A DNA stretch of 64,000 nucleotides, from NCBI GenBank assembly GCA_038521625.1, contig JBCBKP010000011.1, positions 25,893 through 89,892 of the forward strand. Reading direction: 5' to 3'. The notes below the pieces were generated by a model that did not search any database, had not been told where the DNA came from, and was given only the letters and a program-made list of their open reading frames with translations. Below, piece by piece: positions 16,568-25,455 of this stretch (within the stretch, counting starts at the first letter, position 1; every line of letters begins with the position of its first letter). Position numbers and translations under genes: made by a program. The DNA is from JBCBKP01 sp038521625. Lineage in GTDB: Bacteria > Planctomycetota > Phycisphaerae > Phycisphaerales > UBA1924.

Positions 16568-17252
16568 GGCCGCGACGCTGCCGGATCTCTGCGAGCCGGT
16601 CTTTCAGGTTGTCTGCCAGGTGAGCTACGCCGCGCGGGACGGGCTCCCGCTCGACGAGGGCGCGGTGCGGATGCAGCTGGAGCGGACGGTCGGGGAGGTG
16701 CGTCAGTCGATCGAGGCGCAGCCCGGGGGGGCGAGCCGTTTCGAGAACGTGCGTCTGCCGCTGCTGTACTTCATCGACTTCCACATGGTGTCCGTGTTCC
16801 CGGGCTGGGCGTGGATGAGCGCCGGCGAGAGCGCGATCGCGCCGGGCTCGCACATGTTCATCCTGATCGACGAGGCGCTGCGGGACCCGTCGGCGGAATC
16901 CCGGGAGCGGCTGCCGGTGCTTTACCGGTGTCTGGCGCTCGGGTTCACGGGCGAGAGCGAGGGCGACCCGGCGCGGATCGCGAACCTGATGCGGGACCTT
17001 TTTGCGCGGATGAGCGAGAAGGCCGACCCGGTGGACCCGTACGCGGACCGCGTGACACCCACGGCGATGAAGCACACGGTGGAGAAGACGCTCGAGCAGC
17101 CGGTGGGCGACCTCGCGGCGCGGTGGCTGCTCGGCCTGGTGGCGTTCGCGCTGGCGGTGGTGGTGATCTACTTCGGCGCGTACACGGCGTTCGTCGGTGA
17201 CATGACCGAGGCGTTGCGAGCGATCGTGCGGTCGTCTTCGGGGGGCGCGTGA
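16560..17252 (+). CDS. tssL: T6SS inner-membrane protein TssL (DotU family)
   Basis: A 230-residue DotU/IcmH-family protein with a cytoplasmic helical domain and one C-terminal transmembrane helix at about 188-211. Motifs LCEPVFQVVCQV at the N-terminus and LYRCLALGFTGE in the middle (family: CLSLGFEGKYR) support the call. It has no fused OmpA/peptidoglycan-binding domain. Start is ATG 16560, inside the end of tssK; the GTG at 16557 is one codon earlier. It joins tssM by a TGATG overlap. With TssM and the lipoprotein it forms the trans-envelope complex. Confidence 0.93.
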   Translation: MAEAATLPDLCEPVFQVVCQVSYAARDGLPLDEGAVRMQLERTVGEVRQSIEAQPGGASRFENVRLPLLYFIDFHMVSVFPGWAWMSAGESAIAPGSHMFILIDEALRDPSAESRERLPVLYRCLALGFTGESEGDPARIANLMRDLFARMSEKADPVDPYADRVTPTAMKHTVEKTLEQPVGDLAARWLLGLVAFALAVVVIYFGAYTAFVGDMTEALRAIVRSSSGGA

Positions 17253-20200
17253 TGGGCGGTCTTTTGGGCTTCTTCAGCGGTCTTTCGCCGGTGATGAAGA
17301 TCATGTCGGTGGTGGTCGCGGTGATGGCGATCGTGGGGCTCGCGTTCATCGGGGCCCGGTACGCCGGCGTGATCGCCAACCCGACGTTCCTGATCTTCGC
17401 GGCGGTCGCGGTCGTCGTCATCCTGCTCGCGTTCGGCGGGTACCTGCTGTTCAAGAAGCTCCGCGACGCGAAGCGGTCCAAGGCGCTCACCGAGGAGATC
17501 GCCGAGGACGCGGGCATGGAAGCCGAGTTCATGAAGGGCATGGGCCGGCTCCGCGAGAACGGCGTGAACCTGTACGCGCAGCCGTGGTTCCTGGTGGTCG
17601 GGCCGGCGGGCTCGGGCAAGACGATGGCGATCCGCAACTGCGGGATCCCGCAGGTCGAGGGCCTCGAGGGGCCGCAGCAGGGCGAGGGCGGCACCAAGAA
17701 CATGAAGTGGTGGTTCCTGCCCGACGCGATCCTGCTCGACACCGCCGGGGCGGTGTTCATGAGCGAGGCGGGGACGGGGCTGGCGCGGCGCTGGAAGACG
17801 TTCCTGGAGCACCTGAAGACGAGCCGCCGGAAGGCGAGCCCGATCAACGGCGTGCTGCTGGTGGTGGAGGCGAAGAGCCTGCTGGAGCCGGACCGCGGCA
17901 AGGCGCGGGCGGAAGCGCAGCGGATCAGCGAGCAGCTGGGGGCGATCCAGGTGGAGCTGGGCGTCCGGTTCCCGGTGTATTTCCTCGTCTCGAAGTGCGA
18001 TCAGATCGTCGGGTTCGAGGACTACTTCTCGTTCGCGACGACGCAGCGGGCGCCGGAGTGGGCGCCGGAGCAGCTGTTCGGGTGGTCGAACGAGAGCAAC
18101 CCGCTCGTGAGCGACGAGCGGTTCGACGGGCGTTCGATCCGCGACCACATGGGGACGCTCGTCGGGCGCCTGCGGCGGTTCCGCGACTCGGTGATGCAGA
18201 CCCAGGCGATGGCGGTCGGGCTGGGCGGCACGCCGGAGCACCGCCGGCTCGCGTCCGCGGACGCGCTGTTCGCGTTCCCCGAGGAGCTTGGCCGGCTGGC
18301 TCCGAACCTCGAGACCTATCTCTCGACGATCTTCGGCTCGACCTCGGGTTCGCTGCGTCAGCTCTTCCTCCGCGGCGTGTACTTCACCTCGGCGCGCCAG
18401 GACGGTGTCCGGCTGAACCAGTCGCTCGCGGATATCGGGATCGATGCCACGCAGCTGCCTGCCGTCGCCACGCGGAGCGGCGAGCGGTCGTTCTTCCTGA
18501 GCGAGCTGTTCGGCAAGAAGATGTTCCGGGAGCGTGGGCTGGCGACGAGCCTGAAGGGCGATGTGCACAAGACGCGCGCCAAGCTGAAGGCTCGGCTGGC
18601 GATATTCGGTATGGTGAGCCTGACCGCCGTGCTCGCGCTGATCGGATGGTTCGGGTTCCAGCTCGACGCCAGCGTTGGGCGCCAGCGCTCGTACTGGGTC
18701 GCGCTCGCCGACGCTGTCGAGCGGGGCGGGCTGGGTCTGATCCAGAGCATCTCGGGGTACGAGGTGCGGACCGCACAGCCTGATGTATCGAGCCTCGACC
18801 TGATCGCGGGGCGGGGTCTGACGGAGAACGCGACGGTCGGTGACATCTACCAGACCGCGGCCGATCGGGCGGGTTCGGATTTCGACGTGCCGCTGGTCTT
18901 CGAGCCGGCGAGCGCCTTCGCGTCGGACCCCGAGTCCGAACGCCGGCGGGCGGTTCGGGCGCTCGTGCTCAGCCAGGCGCTCGCGCCGGCGGCGCAGCAG
19001 GCGCGCCGCTCGCTCGGGGCCCCGTCGCTCGAGTGGCGGCGTTTCGATGCCGTGACGGCGCTGATCCGCCTCGAGACGCTGGCACGCCGCGAGCGGCCGG
19101 CCGACGAGGTCGTGGAAGAGGGGGCGCCCGCGCTCATCCCGGGCGAGATCGACGTGCTGGCGCTGGCGAGCGAGCTGGTCCTCGAGCCGTCGGAGGGCGA
19201 GGACCAGCACCCGAGCCTGACGGTGCTCGAGCAGGCGGCCGACGCGGTGCGTCGCGTGCTCGAGGACCCCGACTACGAGCGTTCGGCGCTGGCCGACGAC
19301 CTGACCGATCACGGCGTCGTGCTGCTCGAGGATCCCTCGGGTGGCTCGAGCGCCATCGACCTGGAGAACTCGCTGCGGAGGCTCGAGCAGGCGTTGCTGA
19401 GCGGGGAGCTCCGGGAGATCCTCGGTCTGAAGGACGAGGCGGCGGCGTTCGAGAGCGTGGCGTCGCGTCTCGTCCGGTTCGAGGCCGCGTGGGACGAGGT
19501 CGGGCGTCAGATCGCTCGTCCGATCGAGACGAGCGCCCAGGCGGCGACGCTGCGGGCGGACCTGGCGGGTCCGGTCGGGACGCTGGTCGCGCTGGGGACC
19601 GAGCTCGACGGGCTCGAGGATCGGTTCACGCCGGCTCGCTCGTTCGTGAGCCGATTCGGGACGGGTGCCGAGCTATCGGCCTTCAGCGCTTGGGGTGACG
19701 CGGTCGCCGCGTGGGAGGGCTCGCTGCCGACGGCGGACGAGAACGAGGCGCCCGAGATCGCGGCGCTGCGGGTGCGTGTGGCGTCGATCGGCGAGGCGGC
19801 GCAGCAGGCGGTCGTCGACCGTCTGCAGGCGCTCGTCGACGGGTTCCGCTCGGACGGCGGCCCGGGCGCCCTGCTCGATTTCCGCGCCGGCGCTTCGCGG
19901 CGGACGTACGCGGCGCGTGCCGCGTCGATCGCCGGGGCGTTCGAGCGGCTGGGCGCCGCGGTCGATGACCACGGGCTCGCGCGGGACGATCGGCTCGGGT
20001 TCGCGTCGCCGGGCCATCTCGCGGCCACCGGGCCGCTGCTCGGTCCGCCTGAGCGGGCTCCGGAGCTCGCGCCCGGCGACCCGGTCGCGTTCGTGGGTTC
20101 GGTCGCGGCGCGTCAGGAGCTCGCGAACCGGGCGTGGCGGCTGATCGGTCGTGACCCGCCCGGCGACGAGGTCGGTGTGCAGCGGGTCGTCGATCGGCTG

Positions 20201-21628
20201 GCGGCCTCTGGGTACGAGCAGAACGTGCCGGCGCTGCCCTACCTGGATGATGTCAGCCCGGGCGATCCGCGGTACTCGATCCCCGCGGCGTCGGAGGTGC
20301 TCGGGCGCTGGTCCGGGTATCTCGCGGCGCTCGCTGCCGGCTCGCTGGATCGTTCGGAGCTGTCGCGCGAGGTCGGGGGCGCGTCGGACGCGTTCGCGGG
20401 CTACGCGTCCGCGTTCGCGGGCTACTGGTCTGGCGACGGGGCGTACGAGGCGGTCCGGGTCGAGCCGGGGACGGTGCGGCGGGACACGCTGGGCGATCTG
20501 CCGCGTGGCTCGACGGTCGCGCTCGAGCTCGAGTCCTTCTTCGCTCCGGCGCGGCGCGTGCTTGAGGGGCTCGAGCCCGAGGGTGAGTCATCATCGGCTG
20601 TCGAGCTGCCGAGTGTCGATGCGGCCGTCGTGGACCGTGCGCTCCGCGCGTGGCGTGACATCGGGCTGCGTTCGAACGTGGACGGCTGGTCGCGTGTCGT
20701 GTCGCAGGCGATGATCGACGCTGTCCGGCGTGGCGACCGCGACCGGGACCTGCTCGTCGAGAGCGACCCGTACACGTTCTCGCTCGAGCGGGCCTTCTTG
20801 ATCTTGCTCGACACGCGTCTGCGGTCGGGTGTCGACCCGGAGATCGCGGGGCTGCTCTCGGGCGACGAGTTCCCGTTCCGCTACGACGGGCGGGGCGTGA
20901 GCCGGCGGTCGCCCGCGCAGCTGAGCGACGACCTCGCCGGTCTGACGCGTGCGCTCGGCGGCGAGCGAGACTCCCGGCTGCCTCTGGCGGACGAGGTTGG
21001 GGGGCGGTTCGCGCGGGACGAGCGCAGCCGGATCGCGCTCGAGGTGATCGAGCGTGGCGGGTTCTCCGAGGACCAGGCGCGGCGGTACAGCGAGCTGCGC
21101 GGCGTGCTCGAGACGCTGACCGATCGTCGCGGTCTCGACCTGGAGCTCTCGTTTGCGCCGTCGGCGGCGCTGTCGGTGCCGCCCGAGGGCTTCGACGGGG
21201 TCGAGCAGATGCTGACCTCGTTCGCGCAGGATCCGATCACGGTGCTGCGGAACGGGCAGGCGACGCCGGGGCTTCCTCCGCAGATCGGCGGGCAGCCGGC
21301 GCCGATCAACGGCCCTCGTCGCGTGGATCCGAACGAGACGCTGCAGATGCAGATCACAACCCCCGACGGGATCCGGTTCACCGCGACGGTCGAGCTGGGA
21401 TGGTCGCTCGTCCGCTCGGCGATCGACGCGTTCGAGCGTGGGTCGGGGACGAGCGTGATCCGGACGCTCCAGCTGTCCGGCACACCGGTGTATGCGGTGC
21501 CGGTCGAGTTCCGCGGGGATGATGCCGCGGGGCGGGAGCGCCGGGCGTACGCGTGGCTGCTCGCGAGGTTCTACAAGGGCGCCGAGCCGGTGCGGTTGCC
21601 GGTGCGCGCGGATTGGCCGGATCGATGA
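17252..21628 (+). CDS. tssM: T6SS inner-membrane protein TssM (IcmF family)
   Basis: A 1458-residue protein, somewhat longer than common TssM proteins (about 1100-1300). Two N-terminal membrane helices lie at about 17-40 and 45-67. A cytoplasmic NTPase domain has Walker A GPAGSGKT at 117-124. A third helix lies at about 449-470. The remainder is periplasmic and ends in the IcmF C-terminal beta domain (FTATVELGWSLVRSAIDAF region). It spans the periplasm to meet TssJ. The ATG at 17252 overlaps the tssL stop by one base; a GTG one codon upstream is an alternative. Its stop overlaps the start of the next gene (ATGA). Confidence 0.95.
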   Translation: MGGLLGFFSGLSPVMKIMSVVVAVMAIVGLAFIGARYAGVIANPTFLIFAAVAVVVILLAFGGYLLFKKLRDAKRSKALTEEIAEDAGMEAEFMKGMGRLRENGVNLYAQPWFLVVGPAGSGKTMAIRNCGIPQVEGLEGPQQGEGGTKNMKWWFLPDAILLDTAGAVFMSEAGTGLARRWKTFLEHLKTSRRKASPINGVLLVVEAKSLLEPDRGKARAEAQRISEQLGAIQVELGVRFPVYFLVSKCDQIVGFEDYFSFATTQRAPEWAPEQLFGWSNESNPLVSDERFDGRSIRDHMGTLVGRLRRFRDSVMQTQAMAVGLGGTPEHRRLASADALFAFPEELGRLAPNLETYLSTIFGSTSGSLRQLFLRGVYFTSARQDGVRLNQSLADIGIDATQLPAVATRSGERSFFLSELFGKKMFRERGLATSLKGDVHKTRAKLKARLAIFGMVSLTAVLALIGWFGFQLDASVGRQRSYWVALADAVERGGLGLIQSISGYEVRTAQPDVSSLDLIAGRGLTENATVGDIYQTAADRAGSDFDVPLVFEPASAFASDPESERRRAVRALVLSQALAPAAQQARRSLGAPSLEWRRFDAVTALIRLETLARRERPADEVVEEGAPALIPGEIDVLALASELVLEPSEGEDQHPSLTVLEQAADAVRRVLEDPDYERSALADDLTDHGVVLLEDPSGGSSAIDLENSLRRLEQALLSGELREILGLKDEAAAFESVASRLVRFEAAWDEVGRQIARPIETSAQAATLRADLAGPVGTLVALGTELDGLEDRFTPARSFVSRFGTGAELSAFSAWGDAVAAWEGSLPTADENEAPEIAALRVRVASIGEAAQQAVVDRLQALVDGFRSDGGPGALLDFRAGASRRTYAARAASIAGAFERLGAAVDDHGLARDDRLGFASPGHLAATGPLLGPPERAPELAPGDPVAFVGSVAARQELANRAWRLIGRDPPGDEVGVQRVVDRLAASGYEQNVPALPYLDDVSPGDPRYSIPAASEVLGRWSGYLAALAAGSLDRSELSREVGGASDAFAGYASAFAGYWSGDGAYEAVRVEPGTVRRDTLGDLPRGSTVALELESFFAPARRVLEGLEPEGESSSAVELPSVDAAVVDRALRAWRDIGLRSNVDGWSRVVSQAMIDAVRRGDRDRDLLVESDPYTFSLERAFLILLDTRLRSGVDPEIAGLLSGDEFPFRYDGRGVSRRSPAQLSDDLAGLTRALGGERDSRLPLADEVGGRFARDERSRIALEVIERGGFSEDQARRYSELRGVLETLTDRRGLDLELSFAPSAALSVPPEGFDGVEQMLTSFAQDPITVLRNGQATPGLPPQIGGQPAPINGPRRVDPNETLQMQITTPDGIRFTATVELGWSLVRSAIDAFERGSGTSVIRTLQLSGTPVYAVPVEFRGDDAAGRERRAYAWLLARFYKGAEPVRLPVRADWPDR

Positions 21629-22653
21629 GCGACGGATCGGGGCACATCCGGGTCACCGCGTTCGGCAAGCACCCGGCTTGGGAGGATCATCTCGATCTGA
21701 CCGACCCGGACGACGCGCTCCTGCGCGCCGCCGAACGCCGGCTGATGGTCGACGGCCTCGAGGCGGTGATCGACGGCGGCGGCTGGGCTCGGCTGGCGGA
21801 GAGCGAGCCCCAAAAGCTGTTGCCGTACGCCCACGCGTGGATCCTCAGGACGGGCGGGATGGTGCTGACTGGTCGTATGATCGAATCGAGAGACAGCGTC
21901 GGCCGGTCGCGGTACCCGTTCGTGCTGGCGGCGCGGCTCCCGGGCGCGGTCTCGGCGGCTTCGGTCGAATCGATCCAGGCGCGGCTGCGCGAGCTCGAGC
22001 ACGAGTGCCTCGGCGCGGACACCCGCGAATCCGTCGTCGCGGCGCTCGAGCGCGGTATCGCCGAGGGGCCCGCGACGCTGGGGGCGGCGGCGGCGGGCGT
22101 CGACGAGCTCGCGGCGCGCGCGGCGGTGCTCAGCGGAGATGCGGGCGCCGACGGTGATGAGCCGTGCCGTGTGCTCTCGGCGATGCCGCAGCCGGAAGAG
22201 GGCCCGACGCTGTTCGGGCTGGCGGTGGCGATGGCCGCGCCGAGCGACGAGCTCTTGGTGGTCTGGCCGGAGCCGGGGGCCTGGGTGGACGTCTTCCTGC
22301 GAGGCATCGATGGCGCGGGCGTGTATTGGATCCGTCGTGCCGACAAGCCCGAGCCGGCACGGATCGGGGGCGTGCCGGAGGACGGGGCCGATGGCTTGCG
22401 GGCCACGGCGCTGCGGGCGCTCGGCCGCGCCGGCGGCGACGAATCGGTGGGCGAGGATTCGACGGTGTTCGTGACGCCGGTCGCGCCGGACCTCGGCGGC
22501 ACGGGCGGCCCGGTCTCGGAAGTCGGCGGCTGGGCGACGACGGAGACGGCCCCGAAGCGGTCCGGCCCCGGGGGGGTCGTGATCGCGATCATCGTGATCG
22601 TCGTGCTGGGCGCCATCGCCGCGGTTGCGCTGCTGGCGGGGGGCGGTCCGTAA
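21625..22653 (+). CDS. tagF: TagF-like protein with C-terminal transmembrane anchor
   Basis: A 342-residue protein whose first 200 residues have the outline of TagF, the negative post-translational regulator of T6SS. It starts with VTAFGKHPAWEDHLD (TagF: GFFGKLPxxGDF), and later SRDSVGRSRYPFVLA matches the SVDRVGRxFPLTL segment. A linker of about 100 residues follows, then a transmembrane helix at about 316-338, which ordinary TagF lacks. In Pseudomonas TagF acts with Fha; here it is encoded after tssM. The ATG overlaps the tssM stop. The role is inferred. Confidence 0.75.
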   Translation: MSDGSGHIRVTAFGKHPAWEDHLDLTDPDDALLRAAERRLMVDGLEAVIDGGGWARLAESEPQKLLPYAHAWILRTGGMVLTGRMIESRDSVGRSRYPFVLAARLPGAVSAASVESIQARLRELEHECLGADTRESVVAALERGIAEGPATLGAAAAGVDELAARAAVLSGDAGADGDEPCRVLSAMPQPEEGPTLFGLAVAMAAPSDELLVVWPEPGAWVDVFLRGIDGAGVYWIRRADKPEPARIGGVPEDGADGLRATALRALGRAGGDESVGEDSTVFVTPVAPDLGGTGGPVSEVGGWATTETAPKRSGPGGVVIAIIVIVVLGAIAAVALLAGGGP

Positions 22654-22712
22654 GTCGAGGTTCCTATTCCGTCGGTGGGTGAGGCGGACTTAGGGAATGC
22701 TAAGAGTTCGCT

Positions 22713-22742
22713 TTGACAGGAAATTGGACGGGCGTGTACTAT
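22713..22742 (+). promoter_or_regulatory. Sigma-70-type promoter for the two-partner-secretion pair
   Basis: TTGACA at 22713-22718, an 18-base spacer ending in TG, and TACTAT at 22737-22742. It is the only near-consensus promoter I see in the island. It lies about 150 bases before tpsB, in a stretch of lower GC, so the pair can be expressed independently of the T6SS genes. Confidence 0.65.
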
Positions 22743-22893
22743 CTCAGTTGCGGGTCCGAGTTTGGACGGGCCCCGTGGACGCAGGTGGGGCCCTGGGATC
22801 TGCGGTTTGTTGGTTGGTCGTGGCGCGATCGGTGCCAGGCCTCGTGGAAGCTCTCGGGCGGCGTCTGTCGCTCGGTCAGCGGATGGAGCGGAC

Positions 22894-25389
22894 GTGAATA
22901 CACAGAATGACTTGTCGGTCGGGCGTTGGATGCGGTTTGGCCGGCCGGGCGCGACCCTGCTCCTTGCGCTGGCCAGCGGTTTGGCGGTGGCCCAGGACGC
23001 CGGCGATCCCGCGATCGATCTCGTCGAGGCCGAGGCGCAGCACGCGGAGGTCGAGGGCATCGAGCTCGCGCCCGCGAAGCTCGGCGGGGCGTACCCGAGC
23101 GACGGGAACGTGTTCGTGGTCGATGCCATCGATTTCGACTTCTCGAGCTTGGACCTCGGGGGCGAGGACCTGCTTCTCGACGAGTTGTTCGCGCTTGCGC
23201 TGCGGTTCACCGAGGTCGAGACCGTGCGCGAGATCGAGGACGAGGCCGGTTTCACGGTCGAGGATCGCACGACCGCGCTGGCGTTGCCGCGTCGCGGCCG
23301 CAAGGGGCGTGTGGACCTGACCCTCGGGGCGTTGCCGGGCGGCACCCGGATGCACGGCAGCGCGCTCGTCGAGGTCATGGAGGCGGTGCGGACGGTGCTG
23401 GAGGAGCGCACCGGGTTGAACCTGTACGTGATCCCGGCGCCGCAGATGATCCAGTTCAGTTGGGACTCGACGCTCGGGGCGGCCGCGATCGGCGAGCAGG
23501 ACTTCCGGGGCGGCGCGACGACTCTGACGCTGAAGGTCTTCGGGGAGGACCCGGAGCCGCAGATCGACGCGGAGTCGTTCGAGGTCACGGGGCTCGCGTT
23601 CAAGTACCCGTTCGCGCTCGACGACGAGGTCGCGGCGGGCGAGGCGCCGGAGCTCGACGAGTTCTTCGGTCTGACGGTCGAGCTCTCGGAGACTCCGACG
23701 GGCTGGATCCGCCCGCGTCCGGGCATGGCCGGCACGTCCGTCCCGCTCTCTGAGATCGGGCGTGTCGGCTCGACGTCGTTCTACGTCAGCGCGATCACGG
23801 CGATCAGCGAGACGGTCCGGCAGTACATCTCGGACGAGTACGACCTGATCGGACACTTCGTGACGCCGTCGCCGATCGAGCTCGAGATCCCGCTGGTCGA
23901 GGGCGGGCGGGTCCGTGACCTGCGCCCGGACGGGCAGACCGAGCTGACGATCGAGATCTACAGGACGATCGTCGCGGACGTCCGGACGGTCGGTCGCGGG
24001 GAGCGTTGGGACACGAGCAACGACGACAACGAGAACGAGCGGGCGCACCGGCGCATCAGCAAGCACTCGCCGCTGGAGGCGGGCGACCTGCTGAGCCGCC
24101 GAGTGCTCGACAAGTACGTGGGCGGTCTGAACCGCCACCCGGGGCGGCGCGTCGACGCGGCGCTGGCGTCTGCGGGGACGGGCGGGCTCGTGTCGCTGGA
24201 CTACGTGATCTCCGAGCCGAAGCCGTGGTTCGTCTTCTACCAGGCCTCGAACACGGGCACGGAGGAGACCGGGGACGTGCGTCACCAGGTCGGCCTGGTG
24301 CACAACCAGCTGACCAACAACGACGACGTCCTGCGCGTGGATTACATCACGTCGGGCTTCGACGACACGAACGCGGTGATCGGCTCGTACGAGTTCCCGC
24401 TGTTCGACGCGCCGCTGCGGGGCCGGCTGTTCGGCACGTACTCCGAGTTCCTGGCGAGCGACGTCGGTGTCGGGCTCGTGGACTTCGAGGGCGAGAGCTT
24501 CACCGCCGGCGGCGAGCTGATCTGGAACCTGTACCAGGACCGCGAGTGGTTCGTCGACGCGAAGGTCGGGGCCCGGTACGAGAAGCAGCGTGTCGACGAC
24601 ATCACCTTCGCTCTGGAGGGCGAGGAGCGATTCCTGTATGTGACCGCCGGGGTCGAGTTCGGGCGTCTGGCGCCGACGTCGAGCACGATCTTCTCGCTCG
24701 ACGTGGACGTGCTGCTGCCGGACGTGACCGCGGTCTCGACCAGCGATCTGGTGCTTCTCGGACGCACGGCGCCGGACCGTCAGACGAACACGCTGCGGTT
24801 CGCGGCGCAGCACAACTTCTTCCTCGAGCCGCTGCTGAATCCCCGGGGATTCCGGGGCGACCGCAGCGCCGACGAGCAGACGCTCGCGCACGAGGTTCTG
24901 CTGCTGTTCCGTGGCCAAAACTCGTTCGACAAGCGGCTGATCCCGACGCAGCAGCAGACCGCGGGCGGTTTCTTCACGGTCCGCGGGTACGACGAGGCGC
25001 TGCTTGTCGGTGATGACGCGTATATCGGTACCGCGGAGTATGCGTTCCATATCGGCCGGGCGCTGCCGCAGGCGGACAGCGTGAGCCGCTCGCCCGATAT
25101 CTTCGGTCGCGGGTTCCGCGGCCAGCGGACGACGCCGTACGGCGGTGCCGACTGGGACCTGATTCTCCGTGGTTTCGTGGACGTGGCGTCGGTCCAGACG
25201 ACCGACGCGTTCGCGTTCGAGGCCGAGGACACGATGGTCGGCGTCGGCATCGGTGCCGAGTTCCAGCTCCGCCAGAACCTGAGCGCTCGGGTGGACTGGG
25301 GCATCGCGCTTACGGACGTTGAGTCGTCCGATACAGAGAACGACGCCGGGAGCAATCGATTCCACTTCCTTGTTTCCGTGAGATTCTGA
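22894..25389 (+). CDS. tpsB: Two-partner-secretion outer-membrane translocator (TpsB / ShlB-FhaC family)
   Basis: An 831-residue protein with a signal peptide ending LAVAQ at about residue 34. It has a periplasmic POTRA-like region and a long C-terminal beta barrel ending in FLVSVRF, with the aromatic last residue typical of outer-membrane proteins. The conserved Omp85-superfamily loop motif VRGY is at residues 696-699. It is larger than FhaC (about 550), with an extended N-terminal half. It would export the adjacent giant adhesin. The GTG start at 22894 is chosen for the GGAG five bases upstream and the signal peptide; the frame opens earlier at 22762 but that segment is not a plausible leader. 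Confidence 0.88.
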   Translation: MNTQNDLSVGRWMRFGRPGATLLLALASGLAVAQDAGDPAIDLVEAEAQHAEVEGIELAPAKLGGAYPSDGNVFVVDAIDFDFSSLDLGGEDLLLDELFALALRFTEVETVREIEDEAGFTVEDRTTALALPRRGRKGRVDLTLGALPGGTRMHGSALVEVMEAVRTVLEERTGLNLYVIPAPQMIQFSWDSTLGAAAIGEQDFRGGATTLTLKVFGEDPEPQIDAESFEVTGLAFKYPFALDDEVAAGEAPELDEFFGLTVELSETPTGWIRPRPGMAGTSVPLSEIGRVGSTSFYVSAITAISETVRQYISDEYDLIGHFVTPSPIELEIPLVEGGRVRDLRPDGQTELTIEIYRTIVADVRTVGRGERWDTSNDDNENERAHRRISKHSPLEAGDLLSRRVLDKYVGGLNRHPGRRVDAALASAGTGGLVSLDYVISEPKPWFVFYQASNTGTEETGDVRHQVGLVHNQLTNNDDVLRVDYITSGFDDTNAVIGSYEFPLFDAPLRGRLFGTYSEFLASDVGVGLVDFEGESFTAGGELIWNLYQDREWFVDAKVGARYEKQRVDDITFALEGEERFLYVTAGVEFGRLAPTSSTIFSLDVDVLLPDVTAVSTSDLVLLGRTAPDRQTNTLRFAAQHNFFLEPLLNPRGFRGDRSADEQTLAHEVLLLFRGQNSFDKRLIPTQQQTAGGFFTVRGYDEALLVGDDAYIGTAEYAFHIGRALPQADSVSRSPDIFGRGFRGQRTTPYGGADWDLILRGFVDVASVQTTDAFAFEAEDTMVGVGIGAEFQLRQNLSARVDWGIALTDVESSDTENDAGSNRFHFLVSVRF

Positions 25390-25455
25390 GGTCTATTTGG
25401 GGGGCGGCCGCTGGGCGATGAGCCCGGGGTCCATATTCGAAGACAGGTGCGACCA

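Noticed and set aside
22697..22897. Possible small gene before tpsB
   Set aside because: It contains the promoter of tpsB and has no ribosome binding site or family features.
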